Below are positions 23,876 to 31,831 of a stretch of 38,318 nt of DNA, piece by piece (positions within the stretch are counted from its first letter, which is position 1; the number at the start of each line of letters is the position of its first letter). The position numbers and the translations under genes were made by a program. Origin of the DNA: Candidatus Amesbacteria bacterium GW2011_GWB1_47_19 (lineage in GTDB: Bacteria > Patescibacteriota > Microgenomatia > CAZETR01 > Amesbacteraceae); NCBI GenBank assembly GCA_001002325.1, contig LCNZ01000006.1, forward strand, positions 196,125-234,442. Reading direction: 5' to 3'. The notes below the pieces were generated by a model. It was not told the DNA's origin. It searched no databases and saw only the letters and a list, made by a program, of their open reading frames with translations.

Positions 23876-25267
23876 ATGACCCTAAAGATCCCCGTACCTT
23901 CAGATGTGACTGGAGTACTGAATAAAATGACTAAAGCAGGGTATGAAGTGTATATAGTGGGAGGAGTGATAAGGGACTTTTTGCTGAAAAGACCGTTATA
24001 CGACTGGGATATGACTACGAACGCAATGCCGGAAGAAATTTTGAAACTGTTCCCGGACGCGTTTTATGACAATAAATACGGAACGGTGGGAATACCAAGG
24101 GAGATACTAAGCGACAAAGATACAAAGTTGCAGAGCAGGCCGGTTGAGATAACCACTTTCAGAACGGAACACGGATATTCGGACAGCAGGCATCCCGATG
24201 AAGTGAGGTGGGGAAAAACCCTGGAGGAAGATCTGGCCCGGCGCGAATTCACGATCAGCGCAATGGCGCTGCGGCCGATTCAGCGGAAATATACGTTTGA
24301 ACTGATTGACCTGCACGGAGGGATCAGAGACCTGGAAGACAAACTGCTCAGGACGGTGGGAGATGCCAACCAGAGATTTTCAGAAGACGCCCTGAGAATG
24401 ATCCGGGCGGTCAGAATCGCTTCCCAGCTGGGATTTGCCATAGAAGAGGCGACTTTTGCGGCAATTCAGGCAAATGCAGGCAATATCAGGCAGATTTCGG
24501 CAGAGCGGGTGCGAGATGAATTATTGAAGATCATGGCCAGTGATTTCCCGGCGGACGGATATCTGCTTTTAAGAAACACCGGGCTGGGAGAATATGTGCT
24601 GCCGGAGATGGAAGGGGCATTCGGGGTGGAGCAAAAAAGCCCGGGGAGACATCATATTTATGATGTGGGAACTCACGCGGTGGAATCCCTGAGGAATTGT
24701 CCCAGCAAGGATTCCATAACCCGGCTGGCAACGCTGGTGCATGACGCGGGAAAAGTAAAAACCCAAAAAATATTTCCTGACGGAAAAATCACTTTTTTCA
24801 ACCATGAAATGGCGGGGGCAAAAATTGCAGAAAAAATTGCCGGGAGGCTGAGATTTTCTAACAACCAGAAAGAGAGGTTTGTGACGCTCGTCAGATGGCA
24901 CCAGTTTACGGTTGACGAACGGCAGACTGACAGTGCCATCAGACGGTTTATCCGAAATGTGGGGGTGGAGAATGTAATGGAAATGCTGGCACTGCGAACC
25001 GGGGACCGATTGGGGGGTGGGGCTAAAATGACCAGCTGGCGGCTGGAAGAATTTAAAAAGAGGCTTCTGGAAGTCCAAAAACAACCATTTTCTGTAGCCG
25101 ACCTGAAAATTTCCGGTTTAGACGTAATGGAAATAAAGGGGATCAGCCCGGGACCAGCGGTGGGCAAGTACCTGCAAGCGCTTTTTACGGAGGTGGAAGA
25201 AAAGGGATTAGTGAACGAGAAAGAAATTTTAATCGAGAGACTGAAAGGGTTAGTCGTTGATCGCTGA
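23876..25267 (+). CDS. cca: CCA-adding tRNA nucleotidyltransferase (poly(A) polymerase superfamily)
   Basis: This 463-residue protein adds or repairs the 3' CCA end of tRNAs. The class II nucleotidyltransferase head (about 15-150) has VYIVGGVIRDFLLKRPLYDWDMTTNA, with the GG and the D-x-D metal-binding pair, followed by RREFTISAMAL. The RNA-binding neck has RFSEDALRMIRAVRIASQLGF. An HD domain (about 255-375) has LATLVHDAGKVKT and FNHEMAGA, so the protein belongs to the HD-containing subgroup. It diverges from recJ with almost no intergenic space. Its last codons (L-V-V-D-R) come from a short-unit repeat tract. Confidence 0.94.
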   Translation: MTLKIPVPSDVTGVLNKMTKAGYEVYIVGGVIRDFLLKRPLYDWDMTTNAMPEEILKLFPDAFYDNKYGTVGIPREILSDKDTKLQSRPVEITTFRTEHGYSDSRHPDEVRWGKTLEEDLARREFTISAMALRPIQRKYTFELIDLHGGIRDLEDKLLRTVGDANQRFSEDALRMIRAVRIASQLGFAIEEATFAAIQANAGNIRQISAERVRDELLKIMASDFPADGYLLLRNTGLGEYVLPEMEGAFGVEQKSPGRHHIYDVGTHAVESLRNCPSKDSITRLATLVHDAGKVKTQKIFPDGKITFFNHEMAGAKIAEKIAGRLRFSNNQKERFVTLVRWHQFTVDERQTDSAIRRFIRNVGVENVMEMLALRTGDRLGGGAKMTSWRLEEFKKRLLEVQKQPFSVADLKISGLDVMEIKGISPGPAVGKYLQALFTEVEEKGLVNEKEILIERLKGLVVDR

Positions 25268-25285
25268 TCGCAGGATCGCTACCTG
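25245..25285. repeat. Short-unit repeat tract at the end of cca
   Basis: Units of the GTTAGTCGTTGATCGCTGATCG type run across the cca stop codon into the gap before secF. They resemble the CGTTAATCGTT tracts at the left end of the window. Confidence 0.45.
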
Positions 25286-25302
25286 AAAGGTCGCGAGGCT
25301 GA

Positions 25303-26265
25303 TTATTTCTTCTTGCGGGATTCCCAGAGGACGAGGATGGGCGAGGCGTTGAAGATACTGCTGTAAGTACCGGAAGTGACACCAACAAGCAAAGCCACCA
25401 CAAACCAGCGGATGGATTCTCCGCCGAACAGAAGCAAGGCCAGGAGGGTAAGCAGTACGGTGACTGAGGTGTTTAGAGACCGGACCAAAGTTTCGGTCAG
25501 GGAAAAATCCATAATTTGTTCAAATGTAGCCCGGGGCATTTTGGGAAGATTTTCCCGAACACGGTCAAAGACCACAATGGAGTCATGAACCGAGAATCCG
25601 ATGACGGTGAGTATAGCCGTTACAAACAAGGCGTCGATCTCAACATGGTAGAGATGGCCAAAGAGAGAAAACAGGCCCAATACGACGACCACATCGTGCA
25701 GGAGAGCCAATACGGCAGAGGCTCCGAACTTCCAGGCCGAATAGGGGCGGGGGATGGATTTGAATGACCAGGCGATATATAAAATTATGGCCAAAGAGGC
25801 TAAACACAGCGCCAGTATGGCCCGGCGGGTAAGCTCTGCACCGACGACGGGACCGACCGTTTCGAAGCGTTTTTCCTCGGCACCGGCGAATTTTTCTGCC
25901 AGAATTTTCTTGAACTGATCGTTCTGATCCTGGGACAGAGGTTTGAAACGCAATAAATAAGTGTTTTCACCGGCCGGCTGGATAACCGACAGGTCCAGAC
26001 CCTGTTCCCCGGCCAGTCGGGAAAACTCTTCACCGGTGACCGGATTTTTGGTCTGAATTTCCAGGAGGCTCCCGCCGGTAAAATCGATGGACAAACGGAG
26101 CCCGTATCTGGCCAGCGAGTAGATACCGGGAAGCATAACTAAAAATGACAGGCCAAAATACAACCATTTATATTTCATGAAACTGAAATAGTGCCCGGTT
26201 GACGATTCGGAGAGCGGAGATTTTGTCCGTTGAAAGAGTGATAATAGGATGGATGGAGTTTTCAT
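25303..26265 (-). CDS. secF: Protein translocase subunit SecF
   Basis: This 320-residue membrane protein of the RND-type SecDF complex helps late steps of Sec export using the proton gradient. Six helices are expected. The SecF signature SIDFTGGSLLEIQ follows the first helix, and IGFSVHDSIVVFDRVREN lies in the third and fourth helix region. The start codon overlaps the secD stop (TAATG), so the two are coupled. About 29 residues precede the usual start of the family, and an internal Met (FMKYKWLYFG) is an alternative start; the coupling favours the upstream one. Confidence 0.95.
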   Translation of the reverse strand: MKTPSILLSLFQRTKSPLSESSTGHYFSFMKYKWLYFGLSFLVMLPGIYSLARYGLRLSIDFTGGSLLEIQTKNPVTGEEFSRLAGEQGLDLSVIQPAGENTYLLRFKPLSQDQNDQFKKILAEKFAGAEEKRFETVGPVVGAELTRRAILALCLASLAIILYIAWSFKSIPRPYSAWKFGASAVLALLHDVVVVLGLFSLFGHLYHVEIDALFVTAILTVIGFSVHDSIVVFDRVRENLPKMPRATFEQIMDFSLTETLVRSLNTSVTVLLTLLALLLFGGESIRWFVVALLVGVTSGTYSSIFNASPILVLWESRKKK

Positions 26266-27557
26266 TATTTTCGGGAATAAATAGCCCGAAGTAACGTCCG
26301 GGTGATCGTGATGGAAGTAAACAGGGACACCAGGATGCCGACTATTAATGTCAGGGCAAACCCCCGGACAGGCCCCGTACCCAACCAGAATAGAATACCG
26401 GCGGTAATGAGGGAGCTGGCATTACTGTCACGGACCGAAGTCCAGGCGCGATGGAAACCCAATTCCAGGGCAGCTTTTTTTGGCCTACCCCAACGAAGTT
26501 CTTCCTTGATACGTTCAAAAATGAGAATATTGGCGTCTACAGCCATACCCATGGAGAGTATAAAGCCGGCGATTCCGGAAAGTGTCAGGGTAACCGGAAT
26601 GAGTTTGAAAACAGCCAGGGAAAGGAGAACATAAACAGTCAACGCAAAATCAGCCAGCAAACCTTTTAAGCCATAGTTGGCTAACATAAACAACCAGATG
26701 ATGGCCAGCCCCACTCCCCCGGCGAACAGACTTTTGGCTACGGATTCACTACCGAGGGTGGCACCGACGTTTCTCTGTTCCACGATTTTGATGGGTACCG
26801 GTAAAGCACCGGCGTTGAGCTGAACACTCAGCTTTTTGGCAGCTTCGAGTGTAAACTGGCCGGAGATTACGGCCTTGCCGTCGGTAATCTCGGTTTGAAC
26901 TACGGGAGCGGTAACCAATTGATTGTCCAGAAAAATTGCCAGCGGTTTTGAGAGATTTTTTTTGGTCAGTTCGGCAAATTTTTTGGTGCCGTCGGAATTG
27001 AATTCAATGCCCACGGAAGGTTGACTGCCGACCTGACTCCCCCCGCCGAACTGCACCTGAGCCAGTTTGAGATCCTGACCGGTAAGAGACGTGGAGATAA
27101 AATCGGTAATCTGGGCAGAAGCACTGGCGTCACTTCTTAATTCCCGGAATTCCAGCTGGGCGGTGGCTCCGATGGTATCGATGGCTTCCTTGACATCCTT
27201 GACCCCGGGAAGCTCGACTATCAAACGGTAGTCATTGCCGACTTTGGAAGTCTGAACCAGACTTTCTGCCACTCCCAACAGATTAACCCGGCGCTCAATG
27301 TTATCACGGGTGGCATCAATGGCTGCCTGTTTGTCGGTATCCCCGATTTTGGATATATCCGCCTGGTAAACCAGGTGGCTGCCCCCCTGCAAATCCAATC
27401 CCAGTTTGAAGCTCAGATCACGGTAAATTTTTTTGCCGAATAAAGAAAGGTTTATCACCGGACGGTAAAACTTTTGACCCCTGAATGATATATCGGCGGG
27501 CATATTGATGAGAACAGCCACCAGTAAGACGAGAGACAGTATCAGTGATGTGCGCAT
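26265..27557 (-). CDS. secD: Protein translocase subunit SecD
   Basis: This 430-residue partner of SecF starts with a first helix at about 5-24, followed by GLDLQGGSHLVYQ. A periplasmic P1 region contains DATRDNIERRVNLLGVAE and IVELPGVKDVKEA. The C-terminal five-helix bundle includes GFILSMGMAVDANILIFERIKEEL and GFALTLIVGILVSLFTSI. It is shorter than E. coli SecD (615), as in many Gram-positive-like and CPR proteins. Ten nucleotides separate it from the AbrB-like gene upstream, so it appears to belong to the same operon as two predicted DNA-binding proteins. Confidence 0.95.
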   Translation of the reverse strand: MRTSLILSLVLLVAVLINMPADISFRGQKFYRPVINLSLFGKKIYRDLSFKLGLDLQGGSHLVYQADISKIGDTDKQAAIDATRDNIERRVNLLGVAESLVQTSKVGNDYRLIVELPGVKDVKEAIDTIGATAQLEFRELRSDASASAQITDFISTSLTGQDLKLAQVQFGGGSQVGSQPSVGIEFNSDGTKKFAELTKKNLSKPLAIFLDNQLVTAPVVQTEITDGKAVISGQFTLEAAKKLSVQLNAGALPVPIKIVEQRNVGATLGSESVAKSLFAGGVGLAIIWLFMLANYGLKGLLADFALTVYVLLSLAVFKLIPVTLTLSGIAGFILSMGMAVDANILIFERIKEELRWGRPKKAALELGFHRAWTSVRDSNASSLITAGILFWLGTGPVRGFALTLIVGILVSLFTSITITRTLLRAIYSRK

Positions 27558-27567
27558 GGGAGTAAGT

Positions 27568-27759
27568 TTAACGGGGCGACGGAGTTTTGGGAAGTAAAGT
27601 CAACTGACCTGTGCCATGAAAGATAAGAGTCAATGTTCCCCGGGAAGAATCGGTTTTGACCCGGACCGAGCCTCCGGATTTCAGCCCCAAATTTTTGGCA
27701 AATTCTGCGGGAATAGTCACAGCGATGGAATTACCCGTTCTGATAATTTTCTGTTGCAT
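27568..27759 (-). CDS. AbrB/MazE (SpoVT-AbrB) family DNA-binding protein
   Basis: This 63-residue swapped-hairpin protein has the N-terminal signature QQKIIRTGNSIAVTIPAEFA and KNLGLKSGGSVRV. Such proteins are transition-state regulators or antitoxins of the MazE type. No toxin gene lies beside it; its upstream neighbour is a wHTH protein ending one base before this ATG, and secD follows 10 nt later. The ATG at 27759 is chosen because the domain starts there. A longer in-frame start at 27786 would overlap the upstream gene. Confidence 0.85.
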   Translation of the reverse strand: MQQKIIRTGNSIAVTIPAEFAKNLGLKSGGSVRVKTDSSRGTLTLIFHGTGQLTLLPKTPSPR

Positions 27760-27760
27760 T

Positions 27761-28339
27761 TTAGCCCACCAAGTCGGATTCGTCACCTAAAATCATAACC
27801 CGGGTACCCGTCAGGATCTCCAGAAGAAAAGGGTCACGACGGTTGCGGCGGAACCTGAGCTCCTCCTCGGTCATGGGGGTGTAATTAACCGGTGATCCGC
27901 GCCGGGTTTCCTCCTGCCGGATTAGTGAGCTCAGTTCCGGAAGAGTAATATCGCCGACGATCAGCAAATCGACTTCATCCGGCTGTTTGCGCGGCAGATT
28001 GCGGACAAAATTTCCCGAAAACATCACCAGGGAAACTTTACCCAGTTTGTGACGGTTTTTTATGAGTGCCGCTCCCAAACCGGTTGTTTTGGCTATCAGG
28101 CCTAACAAGTCTGAATAAAATATGTAGTCTTTTCTGAACCAGTAATAAAGTCTGTTTCCCCGGGGTTCTTTTTTGACCATACCCACGGATTCCATACGGG
28201 CCAGCTCCCGACGAACGGCATTTATCTCTTCCCCGGTTCGCCGAACAAGATCCCGGACATGATACATTTGGGTAGGGTCGGAGAGGAAGTTTTCCAGAAG
28301 CTTGACACGGGTTTTACTGATGACCAGATCCTTTAGCAT
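27761..28339 (-). CDS. Winged-helix regulator with nucleotidyltransferase-like C-terminal domain
   Basis: The product has 192 residues. The first 85 residues form an ArsR/MarR-like winged helix (VKLLENFLSDPTQMYHVRDLVRR, then AVRRELARMESVGMVKKE and GNRLYYWF). The second half (about 110-190) resembles a MNT-type nucleotidyltransferase fold, with VSLVMFSGNFVRN and DEVDLLIVGD, where the usual GS and D-x-D positions are partly altered. This domain pair is a recurring architecture in CPR genomes; the target is unknown. The ATG at 28339 fits the domain start, with TTGCAA-16-TATTTT just upstream; an in-frame start at 28405 is possible. Confidence 0.75.
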   Translation of the reverse strand: MLKDLVISKTRVKLLENFLSDPTQMYHVRDLVRRTGEEINAVRRELARMESVGMVKKEPRGNRLYYWFRKDYIFYSDLLGLIAKTTGLGAALIKNRHKLGKVSLVMFSGNFVRNLPRKQPDEVDLLIVGDITLPELSSLIRQEETRRGSPVNYTPMTEEELRFRRNRRDPFLLEILTGTRVMILGDESDLVG

Positions 28340-28347
28340 TTCACCAT

Positions 28348-28375
28348 CAAAATACCACTTTATGGGAAAATTGCA
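28348..28375 (-). promoter_or_regulatory. Candidate promoter of the wHTH-AbrB-secDF operon
   Basis: On the minus strand TTGCAA (28375-28370), a 16-bp spacer with TGG before the hexamer, and TATTTT (28353-28348) are followed by 8 nt and the ATG at 28339. Confidence 0.4.
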
Positions 28376-28401
28376 ATAGTATTGTACCCATTTTATTAAA
28401 C

Positions 28402-28446
28402 TCAAAATTCAAACATCAAAATTCAAGTCAAATTCAAAATCCCAAG
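28402..28446. repeat. Degenerate short-unit tract (AAATTCAA-like)
   Basis: Near-repeats of CAAAATTC and CAAGTC fill the gap between two minus-strand genes. The composition is like the other degenerate tracts of the window. Confidence 0.45.
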
Positions 28447-28455
28447 AGTCTAAAA

Positions 28456-28656
28456 CTAACCTCTTCCAAGGTGTGTTTTATTTTTCTTTGATCCGGGTTT
28501 TTTTAATTTACCGAAGGTGCCGGGGTGCATCTCTTCGATTTTTTCAGCAACGAGACCATACAACCTTAAAAGACGCATTGCATCAGAGTCTCGGAGGTCG
28601 GGAGTGAAGGCTAATTCATCTTCTTTTTCCGGATCTGGTTTGACTACTTCAGTCAT
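28456..28656 (-). CDS. Small charged hypothetical protein
   Basis: The product has 66 residues, acidic at the N-terminus (DPEKEDELAF), helical in the centre (DAMRLLRLYGLVAEKIEEM) and strongly basic at the end (KKPGSKKNKT). No family is recognised. The start overlaps the stop of the DUF3048 gene (TAATG), so it is translationally coupled to it and probably expressed as a downstream companion. Confidence 0.65.
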   Translation of the reverse strand: MTEVVKPDPEKEDELAFTPDLRDSDAMRLLRLYGLVAEKIEEMHPGTFGKLKKPGSKKNKTHLGRG

Positions 28657-29855
28657 TAGTTATAAGTTACCTGGTTACCTATGGGGAGAATGGAGATCCA
28701 GACGGGGCCGGGATTGAATTTGATTTCCTTGCCTGACAGGTCTTTGAATATGGTCCGGGAAGTCATTTGAGGTTTGCTCCAGGTAGCTGACGTAGCTACA
28801 CCATCCATAAAAACTAGGGCGTTGCCTTTGCCTTTTACTTCGTATACCATGTGTTTCTCAGTATCTCCGGTGGCAGTTTCTTTGGCAAATTGGACGACCA
28901 CGTTGCTAAACAACAACGGTTCTTCGGTGTTGAGATCTATTAAGACCTGACCGCCATTGGAGCGTTTGTAGGAATTGGTTGCCGGGTCAAAGCCCCAGGT
29001 GACATCATAGGCTTGATTGAAATCGCGGTTGTTACCCCAGAAATAATAGGATAACTTGGAGGCCGGTTGACCTTCGGCTTTTTCCGAAGTCTTTTTGAAT
29101 TTCCATGAGACAAAGTTTTTGTCCCAGGAAACACCTTTTTGGTCGACATTGGTCCAGTTCATTTTGGCAGCGACTTTATATAGTTCCTCCAAGAAACAGG
29201 CCATAGTATGTTCGTATGCCACTTCGTGGTCGAGGCGGTTGGTCATGCGATGACAGGTGCGAAAGTCTCCGGCCCGGCCGAACTGGTCCAAATCCTTGAT
29301 ATTGGCTGTCCGGATGAGACAGAGAGCTTTGGCGCGGGGGTCCACATTGGGATCATCACAATTACCCGCTCCTCCAACGTGATTGTATAATCCGTCGTAT
29401 TCAGCAATCAGATTGACAAAATAAATGCGGGCGGAGCGGACAGGAGCGATGGTGATGTTACCGGCCATGGAGGCGGCACAATAGAACATGCCCATGAAAC
29501 GGGTGATTCCCCCTTCGGCAACTGCCTCATAGACGATATCTGCAGAAGACAGGCCGGATTGGGGGCGGGAATCGGAGGAATTTTCGATCATAATTCCCAA
29601 CGGCCGGCGCGTATCCCAGGTCTGTTTTTCCTGTTTGGTAAACAGAGCTCCGTTCAGGGGGCAGGTTTCCGTGCGGGGAATGGAAGGATCAATTTTTGAG
29701 ACCTTGCTTTTTTTCGGAGTCGGGGTGGCGGAGGCGGAAGGAAGCGGCTGCCTGCCCGGAACGGCAAAATAGTGAAAAACTGAATAGGACAGTCCGGAAC
29801 TGACCAGGAACAGCCCGATACCGGCCAATAGATAGGTGATTTTTTTACCGGACAT
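28656..29855 (-). CDS. DUF3048 domain protein (YerB-like), membrane-anchored
   Basis: This 399-residue protein has one N-terminal membrane helix (about 6-27), a Ser/Pro/Lys linker (PSASATPTPKKSK), and then the DUF3048 region. Landmarks are RRPLGIMIENSSDSRPQSGL, ADIVYEAVAEGGITRFM and PVRSARIYFVNLIAEYD. The C-terminal region with GGQVLIDLNTEEPLLFSNVVV matches the family's second half. YerB-like proteins are extracytoplasmic and of uncertain function, possibly envelope-linked. The ATG at 29855 gives a normal signal-anchor; an upstream in-frame start at 29921 would add 22 residues without family support. Confidence 0.9.
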   Translation of the reverse strand: MSGKKITYLLAGIGLFLVSSGLSYSVFHYFAVPGRQPLPSASATPTPKKSKVSKIDPSIPRTETCPLNGALFTKQEKQTWDTRRPLGIMIENSSDSRPQSGLSSADIVYEAVAEGGITRFMGMFYCAASMAGNITIAPVRSARIYFVNLIAEYDGLYNHVGGAGNCDDPNVDPRAKALCLIRTANIKDLDQFGRAGDFRTCHRMTNRLDHEVAYEHTMACFLEELYKVAAKMNWTNVDQKGVSWDKNFVSWKFKKTSEKAEGQPASKLSYYFWGNNRDFNQAYDVTWGFDPATNSYKRSNGGQVLIDLNTEEPLLFSNVVVQFAKETATGDTEKHMVYEVKGKGNALVFMDGVATSATWSKPQMTSRTIFKDLSGKEIKFNPGPVWISILPIGNQVTYN

Positions 29856-29924
29856 AAGTCTTTTGAGTATGCCATTTATGTTACCACATTGCCAGTGGTT
29901 GACGGGGTATGTTAGCATCACGTC

Positions 29925-30230
29925 ATGGCTAAAAGAAGAACCCGTCAGGAAAAAAAGTTAGCTAAGATGCGCAGAATACTGTACCAGGACCAGCCCGCAC
30001 CCAAAGTCAAACAGGTTGAAGTCCGGGAAGAAAAAGAGCCCGATATAAAGGTGAATTATTATGTTCCGGAACTGACTTTACCGACGGTTCTGCTGCGCCG
30101 AGACTTGACAAAGGCTGTAGGCGTGACTATTCTAGCCTTGCTTTTACAAATTATCCTGGCGGTATATCTGAATCGGGGCGGATGGCAATTTGTAAGCAGC
30201 GTATTACTTAAAAACATAATCAACTTTTAA
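29925..30230 (+). CDS. Small tail-anchored membrane protein
   Basis: The product has 101 residues. The N-terminus is strongly basic (AKRRTRQEKKLAKMRRILY), the middle is charged, and a single hydrophobic helix lies near the C-terminus (about 66-85, VGVTILALLLQIILAVYL). The family is widespread in style among CPR genomes but uncharacterised. It precedes the DUF5679 gene by 20 nt and probably shares a transcript with it. The function is unknown; RNA or ribosome contact through the basic end is only a guess. Confidence 0.7.
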   Translation: MAKRRTRQEKKLAKMRRILYQDQPAPKVKQVEVREEKEPDIKVNYYVPELTLPTVLLRRDLTKAVGVTILALLLQIILAVYLNRGGWQFVSSVLLKNIINF

Positions 30231-30250
30231 TTTGAGAGGAGGTGAGAATC

Positions 30251-30394
30251 GTGGCGAGCATGTATTGCGTAAAATGTCGGGCGAAAAGGGAAGATCCTAA
30301 CGCCCAGAAAGTAACAATGAAAAACGGAAAAGCGGCTATGAAAGGCAAGTGTCCGGTTTGCGGCACCGGAATGTATAAAATCGGAGCAGCATAA
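30251..30394 (+). CDS. DUF5679-type small zinc-ribbon protein
   Basis: This 47-residue protein has two CxxC knuckles (YCVKCRAKRED and KCPVCGTGM) separated by a basic stretch with KVTMKNGKAAMKGK. This is the DUF5679 pattern, a tiny zinc ribbon common in CPR and Chloroflexi-like genomes, probably binding nucleic acid. The GTG start is set by a near-perfect Shine-Dalgarno sequence (AGGAGGTGA) ending 5 nt upstream; an internal ATG three codons later would be too far. An intrinsic terminator follows. The strong ribosome site contrasts with the leaderless genes nearby and suggests high expression. Confidence 0.88.
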   Translation: MASMYCVKCRAKREDPNAQKVTMKNGKAAMKGKCPVCGTGMYKIGAA

Positions 30395-30414
30395 AACTGA
30401 AGAGAGAAAAATCC

Positions 30415-30450
30415 AACCCCGCAGAAGTCAATTGACGAGCGCGGGGTTTT
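30415..30450 (+). terminator. Intrinsic terminator after the zinc-ribbon gene
   Basis: AACCCCGC (30415-30422) pairs with GCGGGGTT (30441-30448) and is followed by TT. The hairpin lies 20 nt after the stop codon. Confidence 0.75.
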
Positions 30451-30467
30451 GGTGTGATCATACCCTC

Positions 30468-30576
30468 GAACTCACCCCCTGCCTACCGGCAGGCAAGCCT
30501 ACCCCCTCTCTTAAACAAAATGCTTTTTAACGAACTCACCCCCTCAGTCCCCCTCTCTTAAACAAAGAGAGGGGGA
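30468..30576. repeat. Palindromic repeat elements, copies 6 and 7 (composite half plus full copy)
   Basis: The first part (30468-30519) has the nested palindrome CTGCCTACCGGCAGGCAAG and only the 5' arm CCCCCTCTCTTAAA. The second (30531-30576) is complete, with CCCCTCTCTTAAAC/AAAGAGAGGGGG. It looks like one element interrupted or duplicated. Confidence 0.7.
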
Positions 30577-30582
30577 AGTAGA

Positions 30583-30956
30583 ATGAATGGTATGAAATTA
30601 GGGGTGCTTAATGTCAAAGACTTAAAAAATAGAAGGAGGCAATTAAGGAAAGACGCCACGGAGACAGAAATCTTGTTATGGAAGGAGTTGAGAAATAATC
30701 AAATCGGTCACAGGTTTGTCAGGCAATATAGTGTTTCCGGATATGTGATTGACTTTTATTGCCCAAAATACCGTTTGGGGGTTGAACTGGAAGGCGGTAT
30801 TCATCGGAAAAGTACCTTCAGGCTTACGGAGTAAGTTTGGTGAAAATATCAAACGGGGAAGTAATGAAAAATGTTCAGAAAGTGGTGGAGAAAATTAAAG
30901 GCGAACTCGCCCCCCTCTTACGACGAAGGCACGACCAAAGGGAGAATCAAGGTTAG
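30583..30956 (+). pseudogene. DUF559 (Vsr-like endonuclease superfamily) protein, broken
   Basis: The frame from 30583 gives the family's N-terminal two thirds: RRRQLRKDATETEILLWKEL, GHRFVRQYSVSGYVIDFYCP, and LGVELEGGIHRK with the usual acidic metal-binding residues. It then shifts into an unrelated tail and a stop at about 30834. The family's C-terminal end reappears in another frame from about 30813 (YLQAYGVSLVKISNGEVMKN). The residues normally between these two blocks are missing, so a deletion that is not a multiple of three has joined them. The far end runs into sequence like a decayed palindromic element (30902-30960). Probably inactive. Confidence 0.8.
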
Positions 30957-30962
30957 GGGGAA

Positions 30963-30990
30963 TTGATTAAAAAGGTGTGTGGAATATAAT
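30963..30990 (+). promoter_or_regulatory. Candidate promoter overlapping a possible start codon
   Basis: TTGATT (30963-30968), a 16-bp spacer and TATAAT (30985-30990) look like a good promoter. The -10 box overlaps the ATG at 30989, so if it is used, transcription would start near 30997 and the in-frame ATG at 31028 would be the real start. Confidence 0.45.
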
Positions 30991-31831
30991 GATCGGTAAT
31001 TCGAACGGGTTTAAGTGGATTCAATCTATGAATGATGAATTGAGGTTATTAGAAAAACGGGTGTTTGAAAAGCCAAAATCAGCAAGCGCGGAGGATTTGG
31101 ATAAACTGGCAAAATTTTATTGGGAAGAATATGCAAAAGAAAGAAATATCCGTAAAAAGATCAAGCCTATCCGAAAAGCGGCATATTTTGCTGCCCGGGC
31201 GGTAAAAGCAGGTAAGGAAGATTTGATGGATCTGGAACTGTATTTAAGAATCCTTCGGGCGGAAAGAAAATCTACCAACCCGGCTTACGAAAACGGTAAA
31301 AATTTCTCTCTGGTAACCGGTAAATACCTGCAAATTTCCGGTTTGGGCGAGGTAAAAATACTAAGGGAAATAAAAGGTGGTATGGCTATAGAATCAGGAA
31401 CTGTGGGTGTTGGCGAGTCGGGTATTTTGAATTTGAAAGATATCGATTTCTCTAAGCAGGATACAGTCATGATAGAAATCATGCAACGAGGCCAAGCCGT
31501 GTTTGTGGATGCCGGGGGAGATGGTAATATGGGGGCAAAAATCAGATTAATCGACTCACCCGAACCGGTTTTGAAGCCCACTGAATACAGAAAAACTGTC
31601 GGGGCGAGTGAAGTCTATGTAATAAATTTGCCTAAAGGTAAATTGAGAATGGCGGACGCGTGGGATCTGGCAGAAGGGACAGGCGGGGTGGGGTTGGAGG
31701 TAAATCCCGGCAATTATAAAATAGCTGTTTATATGCTGGAGGATAGAAGCTTTTTCGGATTTTGGGCAGTTTTATGTAAGACAGACAATGGGGCGGTGAA
31801 TGAAGTCAGGGAAATTGAGGCATTAGGATGA
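30989..31831 (+). CDS. Hypothetical protein
   Basis: This protein of about 280 residues has no recognised family, signal peptide or membrane helix. The N-terminal third is helical and basic (EEYAKERNIRKKIKPIRKAA). The rest is beta-rich with several Gly-rich turns (GVGESGIL, DAGGDGNMGAKIRL, EGTGGVGLEVNPGNYKIAVY), suggesting a beta-sandwich domain. Start candidates are ATG 30989 and ATG 31028, the latter favoured if the TATAAT at 30985-30990 is the promoter. The 3' end overlaps the convergent exonuclease gene by 9 bp. Confidence 0.7.
   Translation: MIGNSNGFKWIQSMNDELRLLEKRVFEKPKSASAEDLDKLAKFYWEEYAKERNIRKKIKPIRKAAYFAARAVKAGKEDLMDLELYLRILRAERKSTNPAYENGKNFSLVTGKYLQISGLGEVKILREIKGGMAIESGTVGVGESGILNLKDIDFSKQDTVMIEIMQRGQAVFVDAGGDGNMGAKIRLIDSPEPVLKPTEYRKTVGASEVYVINLPKGKLRMADAWDLAEGTGGVGLEVNPGNYKIAVYMLEDRSFFGFWAVLCKTDNGAVNEVREIEALG

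Noticed and set aside
30583-30834. Intact 83-residue DUF559 protein
   Set aside because: The family's C-terminal block is found downstream in another frame, so the short frame is a truncated remnant.
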